Shown: in pieces, positions 16,903 through 26,388 of the stretch
Layout of the letters: each line of letters opens with the position of its first letter
Numbering within the stretch: the first letter of the stretch is position 1
Assembly (NCBI GenBank): GCA_037892765.1
Contig: JBBKBW010000031.1
Reading direction: 5' to 3' (one strand)
DNA: 33,213 bases
From: Clostridium_AQ sp900552125
GTDB taxonomy: Bacteria > Bacillota_I > Bacilli_A > Erysipelotrichales > Erysipelotrichaceae
Notes under the pieces: generated by a model
Seen by the model: only the letters and a program-made list of their open reading frames with translations
The model's database searches: none
Told to the model about the DNA's origin: nothing
Position numbers and translations under genes: made by a program

Positions 16903-19317
16903 TTATTCAATATCTACGCTATGGATATCCCAGATTTCATCTGCGTACTGTTTAATGGTACGATCACTTGAGAAATATCCAGACTGTGCAATGTTAATTA
17001 GACAAGTTTTTGCCCATTCTTCTCTATTACGATAACGCTGTTCAATATTTTTCTGTGCATGAACATAAGCTTCAAAATCAGCTAGTAATAAATATTCATC
17101 GTTTTTAAACATTAATTCGTTATAAATCTGTTTAAAATCATTTGGATTTGAAGAGAATGTAGAATCCACAAAACTATTTACGATTTTCTGAAGTCTAGGA
17201 CTAGCATTATACTTATTCCATACATTGTATGAATTTTCTAATTTCACTAGAGCTACATCATCAGCACGTAATCCGAAGATTTCCGCATGATCATAACCTA
17301 CACGTTCTACAATTTCCACATTTGCACCATCCATAGTACCTAATGTGATTGCCCCATTCATCATGAATTTCATGTTTCCAGTACCACTTGCTTCTTTACC
17401 AGCAGTAGAGATTTGTTCAGAAACATCTGCCGCATTCATTAAGATTTCCGCAATACTTACTCCATAGTTAGGAATAAATACGACTTTCATATATGGAGAT
17501 ACATCAGAATCATTATTTACTTTATCCGCAACATAATGGATTAATTTAATTACTTCCTTCGCGAATGTATAGCTAGGTGCAGCTTTAGCCGCAAAGATAA
17601 ATGTTCTTGGATAAATTCTAAAGGATGGATCTACTTTCATTTTAAAGTATAGATCAATGATATTCATGACATTTAATAACTGACGTTTATATGCATGAAG
17701 ACGTTTAGCCTGAACATCAAAGATAGAATTTACATCAATATCGATATTTAATGTATCTTTGATATACTTCGCAAGAATTTTCTTACGTTCCATCTTAACA
17801 TCCATGAATTCTTTCTGTAAATCTTTGTCATCTACATATTTCATTAAATCCTGTAAACGTTCTGGATTTGTTTTAAAGTCACTTCCAATAGTTTTTTCCA
17901 ATAATTTTGTCAATTGAGGGTTAGAATATAATAACCATCTTCTATGTGTAATACCGTTTGTTTTATTATTGAATTTATTTGGATAGATGTCATTAAAGTT
18001 TTTCATAACATCTTCTTTTAAGATTCTTGTATGAAGAGCCGCAACTCCATTTACACTATGAGAACCAATGATTGCCAAGTTAGCCATGTGTACCTGACCA
18101 TCTTTCAGAACACAACATTCATTCATCAAGTCTGGGCGCCCCATTGTATGACTTACTTCATAACGGAAACGACGATCAATTTCTTCAATGATCATATAAA
18201 TACGTGGCAATAACTCTCTAACATACTGAATAGGCCATTTTTCTAGAGCTTCACTTAATACTGTGTGGTTTGTATAAGCCATAGATTTTGTGGTGATATC
18301 CCATGCCTGATCCCATTCATATTTATAATCATCCATTAAGATACGCATCAATTCTGGAATACATAAAACAGGATGTGTATCATTTAACTGAATTGCGACT
18401 TTTTCCGCAAAATTATCTAAAGTATGATAAGTTGATAGATGAGATTCCACAATATTGTTTAATCCTGCAGCCACAAAGAAATATTGTTGTTTTAAGCGTA
18501 GGATCTTTCCATGTTCAGTAGAATCATCTGGATATACGTTTCTACAGATTTCACGTACATCATTTACATACTCATTCAAGCTGCTTGCATCACATGCATC
18601 ATCTGCAACTTCTGCACTCCATAAACGAAGAGTATTTGTAAGTTTTGTGTTATATCCTACAATTGGCATATCATATGGTACAGCACGTACAATCAAGGCT
18701 GGAACATGATTAACTACAGCCTTTCCATCTTCTCCCATCCACATATCTACATGCCCGCCAAATTTAACATTGACAGCATGTTTTGGTTTACGTACTTCCC
18801 ATACATTACCTAAAGATAACCACTGATCAGGTACTTCTACCTGTTCATTATTTTCAATTTTCTGTTTGAACAGACCATATTCATAACGAATACAGTTTCC
18901 ATGTCCTGCTAGATTTAAGCTAGCCAGTGAATCTAAGAAACATGCGGCTAGTCTTCCTAGACCTCCATTTCCTAAACCTGCATCGCTTTCTAACTCTTCT
19001 AATTCATTGATATCCAAACCTAGCTCTGCTAGTCCCTCTTTTGCAATATCATAAATTCCAAGATTCATAAGATTATTTGTAAGCAATCTCCCCATAAGGA
19101 ATTCCATTGAAAAATAGTACATCTGCTTTTCTTGATTTTTCGCAACTGTATTTTTGCTATCATTCCAGTTAACACTAGCATAATCACGTACCATTTCTCC
19201 AAGAATCATGTATTTTTCGGTGATGTGAGCACGTTCAAAAGAACGGCCGTAGCGTTCAACAATTCTTCGTTTAAATTCTTCTTTAAACTCGTTTTTATCT
19301 TTAAACTCGTTTGTCAT
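16903..19317 (-). CDS. glgP: Glycogen/starch/alpha-glucan phosphorylase
   Basis: This PLP enzyme releases glucose-1-phosphate from alpha-1,4 glucans using phosphate, in the cytoplasm. With the chosen start it has 804 residues, normal for the GT35 family. It shows SMEFLMGRLL (about 70-79), DAGLGNGGLGRLAACFLDS (112-130), and the PLP lysine at about residue 650 in GTGNMKFMMNG. The frame runs 18 codons further upstream, but AAGGAG lies 10 bases before the ATG at 19317 and family similarity begins there. A plausible promoter (19349-19377) lies upstream. With the debranching pullulanase two genes downstream, it forms a glycogen-degrading pair; no glycogen synthesis genes are in the window. Confidence 0.97.
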   Translation of the reverse strand: MTNEFKDKNEFKEEFKRRIVERYGRSFERAHITEKYMILGEMVRDYASVNWNDSKNTVAKNQEKQMYYFSMEFLMGRLLTNNLMNLGIYDIAKEGLAELGLDINELEELESDAGLGNGGLGRLAACFLDSLASLNLAGHGNCIRYEYGLFKQKIENNEQVEVPDQWLSLGNVWEVRKPKHAVNVKFGGHVDMWMGEDGKAVVNHVPALIVRAVPYDMPIVGYNTKLTNTLRLWSAEVADDACDASSLNEYVNDVREICRNVYPDDSTEHGKILRLKQQYFFVAAGLNNIVESHLSTYHTLDNFAEKVAIQLNDTHPVLCIPELMRILMDDYKYEWDQAWDITTKSMAYTNHTVLSEALEKWPIQYVRELLPRIYMIIEEIDRRFRYEVSHTMGRPDLMNECCVLKDGQVHMANLAIIGSHSVNGVAALHTRILKEDVMKNFNDIYPNKFNNKTNGITHRRWLLYSNPQLTKLLEKTIGSDFKTNPERLQDLMKYVDDKDLQKEFMDVKMERKKILAKYIKDTLNIDIDVNSIFDVQAKRLHAYKRQLLNVMNIIDLYFKMKVDPSFRIYPRTFIFAAKAAPSYTFAKEVIKLIHYVADKVNNDSDVSPYMKVVFIPNYGVSIAEILMNAADVSEQISTAGKEASGTGNMKFMMNGAITLGTMDGANVEIVERVGYDHAEIFGLRADDVALVKLENSYNVWNKYNASPRLQKIVNSFVDSTFSSNPNDFKQIYNELMFKNDEYLLLADFEAYVHAQKNIEQRYRNREEWAKTCLINIAQSGYFSSDRTIKQYADEIWDIHSVDIE

Positions 19318-19348
19318 AGCTTTCTTGCTCCTTCCGACTTGCCTTATT

Positions 19349-19377
19349 ATTTTACAATATTTACCGTACAATTACAA
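19349..19377 (-). promoter_or_regulatory. Promoter of glycogen phosphorylase
   Basis: Minus strand TTGTAA (-35, 19372-19377) and TAAAAT (-10, 19349-19354) at 17-base spacing, each a near match. It is 31 bases before the chosen start codon and lies inside the longer reading frame, which further argues for the shorter start. Confidence 0.55.
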
Positions 19378-19569
19378 ATATATTTCCGTATATACATAAA
19401 ATGAAAATAACTTTTATTCTTCCATATTTTATGAAATTAAATTACTTTTGTGATGAAATAAAATTTTTACTTTTTTTAATATAAGAAACAGTTTTCCTAT
19501 ACTATTATGCATCATGATAAGTATCCTTATTCGCACATATGAATAATTTTTTCACATTATTTTACTTTA
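19378..19569. other. Divergent AT-rich spacer between glgP and the lipoprotein gene
   Basis: This holds no credible gene. It is very AT-rich and separates the two divergent promoters. No catabolite-response (cre) box or clear palindrome was recognised by eye. Confidence 0.4.
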
Positions 19570-19598
19570 TTGTTCAAATTGTCTTCATTAAATATTAA
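19570..19598 (+). promoter_or_regulatory. Possible promoter of the sulfotransferase-like lipoprotein gene
   Basis: TTGTTC (-35, 19570-19575) and TATTAA (-10, 19593-19598) at 17-base spacing. Both boxes are imperfect. A competing TATACT lies near 19518. Confidence 0.35.
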
Positions 19599-19630
19599 CT
19601 TTTTACAGGTAACATTAGTCCGGTGATGTT

Positions 19631-21214
19631 ATGAAAAAGAAAAAGTTATTATTAGTAGGATTAAGTGCTGTAATTTGCTTGTCATTAGTTGCATGTAGTT
19701 CCAGTACAAAGTCTGAAAGTGAAAGTTCAAATTCCGACAATATAGAAGTATCTTCTATATACGATGTTAGTAATCAGGAAGAAATACGAAAGAATATTGA
19801 TGAACAGATTGAAAATGGATCTTATGATGAAGAAAATGCGCTAATGTTGTATAATCCATTCCATACCAATACACTCTCTATGTATTTCTATTTTACAACA
19901 GATCAACCCGCAAAAGTTAGATATACAATTCATGTAGATGACTCTTCAATAGAAGATTTTACGCAAACACTAAATAGTGATTATGCGACTACACACGAAT
20001 ATCAACTAATTGGATTGATTCCAGATATGGAAAATACAATTACTTTACATCTAGAGTATGAAAATGGAAGTTCTAAAGATGTTGAATACACATATACTTG
20101 TAGTTCTTTACGTGGTGTAGAGGAAGTACAGTTAGAAAAAGAAACTGGGGAAAGTACTCAAGAAGTTAGTGGCGGTTTGTATGTTGTTTTAGGAAATGAC
20201 AGTGAAAATGATGATTTCATGTACTATTATGACAATAATGGCACTATACGTGGAGAAATTCCAATCATTGGATATCGAAGCCATCGTTTACTATTTAACA
20301 ATGATAAAATGTACTTCACTGTCAGCCAGTCTAAAATGGTAGAAATGGATTCTTTAGGTCAAATAACAAATATTTTTGATTTAGGTAATTATGATCTACA
20401 TCATGATTATGTATTTGATGATAATGGAGACATGCTGATTTTGGCAACAGACACAACAAAAACAACTGTAGAAGATATGATTATTCGATTAAATATCTCT
20501 ACTGGAGCAGTTGATTTGGTATGTGATTTAGGTGACTTATTCCCTACATATAAATCTGATATAGTGAAAATCAACAGTAATGATAATGAGTTAGATTGGA
20601 TGCACCTCAATACCATTCAGTATATGGGTGATGATCAGATTCTGGTAAGCAGTCGTGAAACAAGCACAATCATTAAAATCAAAAACATTTCTACCGACCC
20701 TCAGATTGACTATATGTTGGGTGAAGAAACATATTGGGAAGGCAGTGATTATGAACAGTATCTATTTGATAAAGAAAATAGCTTTGTCTCTCAAACAGGT
20801 CAGCATTCAATTACCTATGTAAAAGATGATTCTTTAGAAGATGGACAATATTGTTTATATATGTTTAATAATAACTTTGGTAAGACTTCTACAAACCCTT
20901 CTTATAACTGGGAAACCCTTGGTGTACCTACAGAAACAGATGATGAATCAGCTACTAGCTATTACTACAAGTACTTAGTGGATGAAAACAATAGCACTTA
21001 TAAACTTGTAGAATCATTTGAAGTACCTTACTCACCATATGTATCAAGTGTTCAGCACATAGATGATACAATTGTTGTGGATAGTGGTATGGCATTTAAT
21101 TTTCAGGAATATGACTCTAATAATGAATTAATTCAGTCATTTACTATGAAAGGTGAAACCTATCTATATCGTGTCTATAAATATACATTTGATGAATTCT
21201 ATTTCAATAAATAG
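19631..21214 (+). CDS. Arylsulfotransferase (ASST)-like lipoprotein
   Basis: ASST enzymes move sulfate from one phenolic ester to another phenol without PAPS, outside the cytoplasmic membrane. The 527 residues begin with a lipoprotein signal peptide (KKKK, then a hydrophobic stretch and LVAC with Cys22), a Ser-rich spacer, an N-terminal beta domain (about 70-160) and a six-bladed propeller-like region. Residues matching the E. coli active site are visible: His257/258 (HHDYVFDDNGDML), His325 (DWMHLN), Arg342 (SSRETS) and His392 (TGQHSITY, the proposed sulfate-accepting histidine). The gene is alone on the plus strand, with GGTGAT before the ATG and a strong terminator after it. Its acceptor is unknown; gut phenolics are one possibility. 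Lgt from this window would lipidate it. Confidence 0.85.
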   Translation: MKKKKLLLVGLSAVICLSLVACSSSTKSESESSNSDNIEVSSIYDVSNQEEIRKNIDEQIENGSYDEENALMLYNPFHTNTLSMYFYFTTDQPAKVRYTIHVDDSSIEDFTQTLNSDYATTHEYQLIGLIPDMENTITLHLEYENGSSKDVEYTYTCSSLRGVEEVQLEKETGESTQEVSGGLYVVLGNDSENDDFMYYYDNNGTIRGEIPIIGYRSHRLLFNNDKMYFTVSQSKMVEMDSLGQITNIFDLGNYDLHHDYVFDDNGDMLILATDTTKTTVEDMIIRLNISTGAVDLVCDLGDLFPTYKSDIVKINSNDNELDWMHLNTIQYMGDDQILVSSRETSTIIKIKNISTDPQIDYMLGEETYWEGSDYEQYLFDKENSFVSQTGQHSITYVKDDSLEDGQYCLYMFNNNFGKTSTNPSYNWETLGVPTETDDESATSYYYKYLVDENNSTYKLVESFEVPYSPYVSSVQHIDDTIVVDSGMAFNFQEYDSNNELIQSFTMKGETYLYRVYKYTFDEFYFNK

Positions 21215-21215
21215 T

Positions 21216-21252
21216 AAATAAAGAGGTTGTTTCGATTGCAACCTCTTTATTT
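21216..21252. terminator. Bidirectional terminator between the lipoprotein and GT2 genes
   Basis: A perfect 14-bp stem AAATAAAGAGGTTG/CAACCTCTTTATTT with a 9-nt loop. It serves the convergent lipoprotein (plus) and glycosyltransferase (minus) genes; its right arm overlaps the last codons of the glycosyltransferase gene. Confidence 0.88.
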
Positions 21253-22188
21253 GCTTTTATTACGTACAATTTTATTTTTTGCAACAAAAATCGGACGATG
21301 CTTACTTTCTAAATATGTTCTAGATAAATATTCACCAATAATTCCTAAACATAATAATTGAATTCCACCAATCAATAAAATCAGACATATAATTGTTGCA
21401 TATCCGGGAATAGGAATACCAAGTATAATTTTTTCAAACAACACTACTAATAAATATAGAAAAGATAAGAAAGAGAACGTAATTCCTAAAACTGTAGCAA
21501 GTCTTAAAGGCATAGTTGTGAAAGAGACAAATCCTTCAATCGCATATTTGAATAATTTCCAAAAAGACCAGCTAGAACATCCATTTTCCCGTTCGTGTAC
21601 TTCATATGGCATATAGTATGTATGGAATCCGACCCATGAAAAGATTCCTTTAGAAAAACGATTATTTTCCGGCAATGATATAATTGCGTCTACCATCGGC
21701 CGACACAGTAATCGAAAATCACTAGCACCATCAACAAATTCTACTTGTGAAACTTTATTAATCAGATGATAAAAAGTTCGCTTAAAACCTCTTAATACAC
21801 TTCCTTCTTTTCTTTTTTCCTGAAATGCAGCAACACTATCATATTCTTCATTAGTATCAAGAATATGCATCATCTGTAAGATATATTTAGGATCCTGCTG
21901 AAGATCTGCATCAATAATTGCTGTGTATGTTCCCGAAGATTCTTTTAAACCTGCATACATTGCACTTTCTTTCCCAAAATTTCGCGAGAAATTTATAACA
22001 TGAATATTCGAATTACAGTTTTCTGTCAATTTTTTTAGTTCATTGTATGTGTTATCTTTACTGCCATCATTAACAAAGATATATTCATAATCAAAATCTT
22101 CATTCACAAAGGTCTCTTCCACTGTACGATAAAATAACGGAATATTAGCTTCTTCATTGTAACAAGGAACTACAAGTGATAATTTCAT
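21247..22188 (-). CDS. GtrB/CsbB-type polyprenyl-phosphate glycosyltransferase (GT2)
   Basis: This enzyme is expected to transfer a sugar from a nucleotide donor to undecaprenyl phosphate on the inner face of the membrane. With the chosen start it has 313 residues: a GT-A domain with VVPCYNEE, VNDGSKDNT and DADLQQDP (the metal-binding DxD), then two C-terminal membrane helices (about 225-290) and a basic tail. An upstream GTG lies within the AGGAGGTG ribosome binding site, so the ATG at 22188 is used. It follows a GtrA flippase and a YfhO-type protein in one operon, matching the CsbB-GtcA/GtrA-YfhO route that glycosylates teichoic acids in Bacillus and Listeria. Sugar identity cannot be read from sequence. 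Confidence 0.92.
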   Translation of the reverse strand: MKLSLVVPCYNEEANIPLFYRTVEETFVNEDFDYEYIFVNDGSKDNTYNELKKLTENCNSNIHVINFSRNFGKESAMYAGLKESSGTYTAIIDADLQQDPKYILQMMHILDTNEEYDSVAAFQEKRKEGSVLRGFKRTFYHLINKVSQVEFVDGASDFRLLCRPMVDAIISLPENNRFSKGIFSWVGFHTYYMPYEVHERENGCSSWSFWKLFKYAIEGFVSFTTMPLRLATVLGITFSFLSFLYLLVVLFEKIILGIPIPGYATIICLILLIGGIQLLCLGIIGEYLSRTYLESKHRPIFVAKNKIVRNKSK

Positions 22189-22207
22189 ATGGTACACCTC
22201 CTAATTT

Positions 22208-22591
22208 CTATTTAAAGATTAAGAATTTACAAAACACATAATTACCTATAACAGTAACCACACTAACTACAATTTTAGCGATATTTTCATTCATGAATAA
22301 CAATTGGACAAAAACAAACAGCAAGATACTTTCTACTATTAATGTAACAGCTCGTAAAGATACGAATTGAATAAATTCTGTCTTCTGTGAATTTGTCTCA
22401 CTTTTAAATACATATTTACGATTCGCGAAATAAGCAAATAAAACTGCTACTACCCATGAAATAACATTAGCTACCAAATAATGCAGACTAGCTGATGTAC
22501 ATGCAAAATAAACTACAAAATTTACTAATGTGGTAAGTCCACCTACAATAATATAAGTAATTAATTCAACTATATTTTTTTTATTTTCCAT
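22208..22591 (-). CDS. GtrA family membrane flippase
   Basis: A small four-helix membrane protein of the GtrA/GtcA family, thought to flip undecaprenyl-phosphate sugars to the outer face. From the ATG at 22591 it has 127 residues. The family pattern YIIVGGLTTLVNFVVYF opens the first helix, followed by ANRKYVFKS between helices 2 and 3. An in-frame ATG 15 bases upstream exists but has no ribosome binding site, whereas GGGAAG precedes the chosen one. It overlaps the end of the YfhO gene and ends 19 bases before the GT2 start. Confidence 0.88.
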   Translation of the reverse strand: MENKKNIVELITYIIVGGLTTLVNFVVYFACTSASLHYLVANVISWVVAVLFAYFANRKYVFKSETNSQKTEFIQFVSLRAVTLIVESILLFVFVQLLFMNENIAKIVVSVVTVIGNYVFCKFLIFK

Positions 22592-25121
22592 TTGCACACT
22601 TCCCATTTTTTATTTTATTTTTCACTTTATCTTTCCCAATAACTAAAACAATAAACAAGAAAGTTATAATACTAACATTTTTCCCTAACTCTTTTCCTGG
22701 CAAAGTATAATATATATCGATATTATGTTTTCCCTTTGCTATCTTAGCTCCTAAGAATGCAGTATTAACTTTTTCACTTTCAACTTCTTTTCCATCAACT
22801 TTAATTGATAATCCCTTCTGATAAGGAATTGAAGTCACAAAGTAACCATCTTCTTTTGCCTCTACTGTACCAGATAAAACACTATCTTTGTTTTCAGTAA
22901 TAGACATAGCTGAAATATTATCTTTTCTTGCCTTTAACATTTTCGCATCAGCTACATAGAATTTAAAATCTTTTAATGAATATTCTCCATCAGTAAATTT
23001 TATAGAAAGATTTCTAAATCCATCATTTTTCCCAATGACATATTCAAAATCCGTTTTATCTCCTGCGTAGATAAAAGAAGAAGCTGCTTTTGTATTATGA
23101 ATACCATTAATAGTGACATCTACATCTTTTTTATTTCCATCTTTCACATCATCCAATCTACACTGAATGATTAAAATTTGATCACTTTCGAATTTTTGAT
23201 TAAAGCGCAGCTTTGCTTTGCTCTTACCATCGCTTTTAATTTTCACTCCATCATTCGTTTTTTCTAAAGTTAAATTGTCCGTTTTCTCTACAAGACTCAA
23301 TTCAGGATATATCTCATAAATCGAGCTACTAAAGTCTTTATGTTCAATTTTATCATCAACAATCGTATTCATATAGATTGTTTCCATACTATATGGATAT
23401 GGTATATTATCAAATTGATTTTGGCTCATAACATCATAAGATACATAGGCAATAGGTAAGACATCTTTATTTTCTAATATTACATGACTACCATTCTTCG
23501 ATATAATTTCATATGTATACTGTGAACTATTTTCACTATAATCATATAAGAAGCGTACTCCCATAAATCCAGTAAAATAAGGATTTGATACACTTGGTAT
23601 AATTACGTGGTTTCGATTAAGCATAGGTTGATTCATAATATTATAGAAAAAGTTATTATAGTCAATGTTACTATTAGATGAATATTGGGTTGTCTTTAAT
23701 TGTCTTATATCCGCAATTTGATTTGCTGCTGCAGATGTATTTCTATCATCAAAGCGATATAATCCAGGATTATCATCTAAAGTTTGTTTTATTAAAGATG
23801 TTTTTGTGGGATTATCTACTTTATTTAAGTATTCTTGTGTAGCATAAGATTCATTAAAATTAGTTTTAACACATAATGCTATCGGCAATAAAATGTATAT
23901 AAATATTCCCACTTGTTTTTTACGCTTAAATAATATAAGAAGAAAAGCAAGAAAAATAATATCAATGATATATAAAAACTCTTGTTTCTGTTTGCTTATA
24001 AAGAATACCTGTATCAATGCGATAATTACTATAAGCCAAGGAAAATTTTTCTTCTTTTTCTGCCAATCCTCTAACATAATTCCAATTAATAAGGTGAATA
24101 TCGGTAAAAATGGAATTAAAGCTTTTGCTCTTATATACTGCATTCCTCCCAATATATACTGAAATATAGGGATACACACTATAATACACAGAAAAATCGA
24201 TAAACAACGAACAGCCTTATTTTTCTTAATCAATCCATAAAATAATGCTACAACGGATATTGCTGTTAATCCTATAGAATAATTTCCATATAACATTGAG
24301 GAAAACCCTTTATTAGGAATTATTAATTCAGATAAAACCGGACGTTGTAAAGCAGGTCTAGTTTGCAAAATTATTGACATTGCAGTAGGTATTAGATAAA
24401 AGCCGGATAATAATATTCCTACTATCATCCATCCACAAAATGGTAATAAAAACGAAAAAAAAGATTTCCAATTACCTTTAGGATAATTTTTCATCCACGC
24501 ATATATTCCATATAATCCAATGACAGCTAAACCTGCAACACTAAAATAATAAGATGATATGATCATTAAAAATATTCCAAGAATTAAACAAAGAATTTTT
24601 TTGCTTTCTACATAACGATCTACCCCGATTAAACTTAGAATCAAGAATGGAAAATAACACATAAACATTATATGACGATGGCTATGAAAAATCAGTGGTG
24701 ATGCTAAGGCAAATAAACAACTAATAAATAAAGCGATCCATGATTTGGAAAATTTATCTTTTACCCATTGATAAAAAAGTTGAACTGAAAAAAGTACATA
24801 TAGAATTCCACTTATCTGAAGAAAATCCGTCATTTCTATATTTGAAAATAAAAAAGATAATAGAATATCTGGTCGTAAAAATCCATAATAAGTTAATTGA
24901 GCAAAATTTTGTCCTCCTCCAAGCTGCAATGCAAAATCAGGATATAGTTTGCCCTCTGTTAAAAATATAGTTCTAAAATAATCAGGTACAGCTACATGCT
25001 GTGATACCCAATCAATAGACGAACCATATACTGAGTATTTGTTAAGTAAGATGAGTATAATATATAAAGGTATAATACATAACAGTCCCCTATGAATAGC
25101 TTCTACTTTGTATTTTTTCAT
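22581..25121 (-). CDS. YfhO family membrane protein, probable GT-C glycosyltransferase
   Basis: An 846-residue membrane protein with about 12 predicted helices in the first half, an extracytoplasmic domain (about 420-815), a last helix near 820-838 and a basic end. The first outer loop has SIDWVSQH with an aspartate (about 37) where GT-C enzymes place a catalytic acid. The C-terminal sequence (SIPYQKGLSIKVDGKEV, then GKHNIDIYYTLP) is typical of YfhO proteins. YfhO homologues (GtlB in Listeria, YfhO in Bacillus) use undecaprenyl-phosphate sugar to glycosylate lipoteichoic acid outside the membrane. It is the first gene of the operon, ahead of the flippase and the lipid-sugar synthase, with AAGGATGTG as ribosome binding site. 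A teichoic acid target is inferred from context. Confidence 0.88.
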   Translation of the reverse strand: MKKYKVEAIHRGLLCIIPLYIILILLNKYSVYGSSIDWVSQHVAVPDYFRTIFLTEGKLYPDFALQLGGGQNFAQLTYYGFLRPDILLSFLFSNIEMTDFLQISGILYVLFSVQLFYQWVKDKFSKSWIALFISCLFALASPLIFHSHRHIMFMCYFPFLILSLIGVDRYVESKKILCLILGIFLMIISSYYFSVAGLAVIGLYGIYAWMKNYPKGNWKSFFSFLLPFCGWMIVGILLSGFYLIPTAMSIILQTRPALQRPVLSELIIPNKGFSSMLYGNYSIGLTAISVVALFYGLIKKNKAVRCLSIFLCIIVCIPIFQYILGGMQYIRAKALIPFLPIFTLLIGIMLEDWQKKKKNFPWLIVIIALIQVFFISKQKQEFLYIIDIIFLAFLLILFKRKKQVGIFIYILLPIALCVKTNFNESYATQEYLNKVDNPTKTSLIKQTLDDNPGLYRFDDRNTSAAANQIADIRQLKTTQYSSNSNIDYNNFFYNIMNQPMLNRNHVIIPSVSNPYFTGFMGVRFLYDYSENSSQYTYEIISKNGSHVILENKDVLPIAYVSYDVMSQNQFDNIPYPYSMETIYMNTIVDDKIEHKDFSSSIYEIYPELSLVEKTDNLTLEKTNDGVKIKSDGKSKAKLRFNQKFESDQILIIQCRLDDVKDGNKKDVDVTINGIHNTKAASSFIYAGDKTDFEYVIGKNDGFRNLSIKFTDGEYSLKDFKFYVADAKMLKARKDNISAMSITENKDSVLSGTVEAKEDGYFVTSIPYQKGLSIKVDGKEVESEKVNTAFLGAKIAKGKHNIDIYYTLPGKELGKNVSIITFLFIVLVIGKDKVKNKIKNGKCANGK

Positions 25122-25144
25122 TAATTCACATCCTTTTCTTTGGT

Positions 25145-25153
25145 ATTATATCA
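25145..25153 (-). promoter_or_regulatory. Extended -10 promoter for the YfhO-GtrA-GT2 operon
   Basis: Minus strand TGATATAAT is an extended -10 element about 24 bases before the YfhO start. The -35 region is weak, and a second TATAAT occurs at 25166-25171. Confidence 0.5.
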
Positions 25154-25179
25154 TGTATACTTCATATTATATATTACAA

Positions 25180-25217
25180 AATATTAAGAAATCTTAATTA
25201 TTACATATCTTAATATT
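25180..25217. repeat. Inverted repeats between divergent envelope genes
   Basis: AATATTAAGA (25180-25189) is mirrored by TCTTAATATT (25208-25217), and an inner dyad TTAAGA-AA-TCTTAA occupies 25184-25197. Together three TCTTAA-type elements lie between the YfhO and acyltransferase promoters. They could bind a regulator, but such dyads also arise by chance in very AT-rich DNA. Confidence 0.35.
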
Positions 25218-25358
25218 ATATAATACCTTTTATAAATATGATTAACAAAATTTTTAACCTTATACTTAGGCCGTTATAATTTTTACATATTATGAATAGA
25301 TTTTCAACTCAATTTAATTTATAATAATGTTATAATGTTAGTTTTAAAGGAGCAACAA

Positions 25359-26381
25359 ATGGAAAAGAAAAATTATGATCAACAACTATCTCGATTAAGA
25401 ATATTTGCTTGTATTCTAGTTATTTTAGTTCATATTACAAACTCTTATCTATACGCTAAAAACTCACTTTTTGCAGAAAGTTTTATTCCTTCTTTACTAT
25501 TAAATGTTATTGCAAGAATTGGAGTTCCCTTATTCTTCATGATTACAGGAATTTTATCCTTAAGTAAACCTTATTCTAAAGAAAAGAATAAGAAAAAATT
25601 TTTTCATTTTATATTAATAGTAATCTTATGGAGTATATTTTATCTTTTCTGGAATACTTTCATATTGAATGAAGAGCCATTACATTTGATATCTTATATT
25701 TTTGAACCAGTTAAAAATCATCTTTGGTATATGTATGATTTAATTGGATTTTATCTTGCATTCCCATTTATACATGCTATGGTAAGAAATATGAATAGAT
25801 CTATGGAAAATTATTTTTTAATTCTCTGGCTTATTTTAGGTGGAGGAGCAAGGCTTTTAACTAGAATACTTGGAATGTATGAAATTGAAGCTAATTTACA
25901 GTACTATGTACCTATTGTACAAGCTACTTACCATTTAGGATATTTTATCTGTGGTTATATTCTATATAAAAGAAAAGACGAATTCAAAAACATATCTTCT
26001 ATTTTACTGATTGTTATTTCTATTGCATTAACAGCTTTAACAAGTTATCTCACATTTAAAGATTCCAGTTTACAAAGTAAATTCCATGATACATTTCTAA
26101 CTTATGGCAGTTTACTAACAATGTTAAATTCTATTTCAATTTTTCTATTAAATTTAAAATATAGAGCAAAATATCACAAAGCTTTAAATTACTTTAGCGG
26201 TTTAACTTTCGGTATATATTTATTTCATCCAGTAATCATAGATATATTTAAAAGATTATTCTCATTTCCGAATACATCCATTCTTTGGATTCCAATAATG
26301 CTAATAGGAGCTTTAATTATTAGTACTGTCTTTACGATCATAGTAAAACAAATACCATTTTTAAAGAAATGTGTTTCATAA
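25359..26381 (+). CDS. Membrane acyltransferase, acyltransferase-3 family
   Basis: A 340-residue integral membrane protein of the OafA/WecH acyltransferase-3 family, which adds acetyl or other acyl groups to extracytoplasmic polysaccharides. The first helix carries the family pattern RLRIFACILVILVH with the likely catalytic His25; about ten membrane helices fill the protein, and there is no C-terminal SGNH esterase domain. AAAGGAG lies 6 bases before the chosen ATG; an upstream in-frame ATG at 25335 lacks a binding site and overlaps a TATAAT. The gene is on the plus strand between two minus-strand envelope clusters, so it is transcribed alone and ends at a strong terminator. Acylation of the local glycopolymer is a reasonable guess only. 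Confidence 0.88.
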   Translation: MEKKNYDQQLSRLRIFACILVILVHITNSYLYAKNSLFAESFIPSLLLNVIARIGVPLFFMITGILSLSKPYSKEKNKKKFFHFILIVILWSIFYLFWNTFILNEEPLHLISYIFEPVKNHLWYMYDLIGFYLAFPFIHAMVRNMNRSMENYFLILWLILGGGARLLTRILGMYEIEANLQYYVPIVQATYHLGYFICGYILYKRKDEFKNISSILLIVISIALTALTSYLTFKDSSLQSKFHDTFLTYGSLLTMLNSISIFLLNLKYRAKYHKALNYFSGLTFGIYLFHPVIIDIFKRLFSFPNTSILWIPIMLIGALIISTVFTIIVKQIPFLKKCVS

Positions 26382-26388
26382 ATTATAC

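Noticed and set aside
19318..19371. N-terminal extension of glycogen phosphorylase by 18 residues
   Set aside because: This stretch contains the promoter and ribosome binding site for the ATG at 19317 and does not resemble the family.
23962..24207. 81-codon second-frame ORF within the YfhO gene
   Set aside because: It overlaps membrane helices of a well-supported gene in another frame and has no independent signals.
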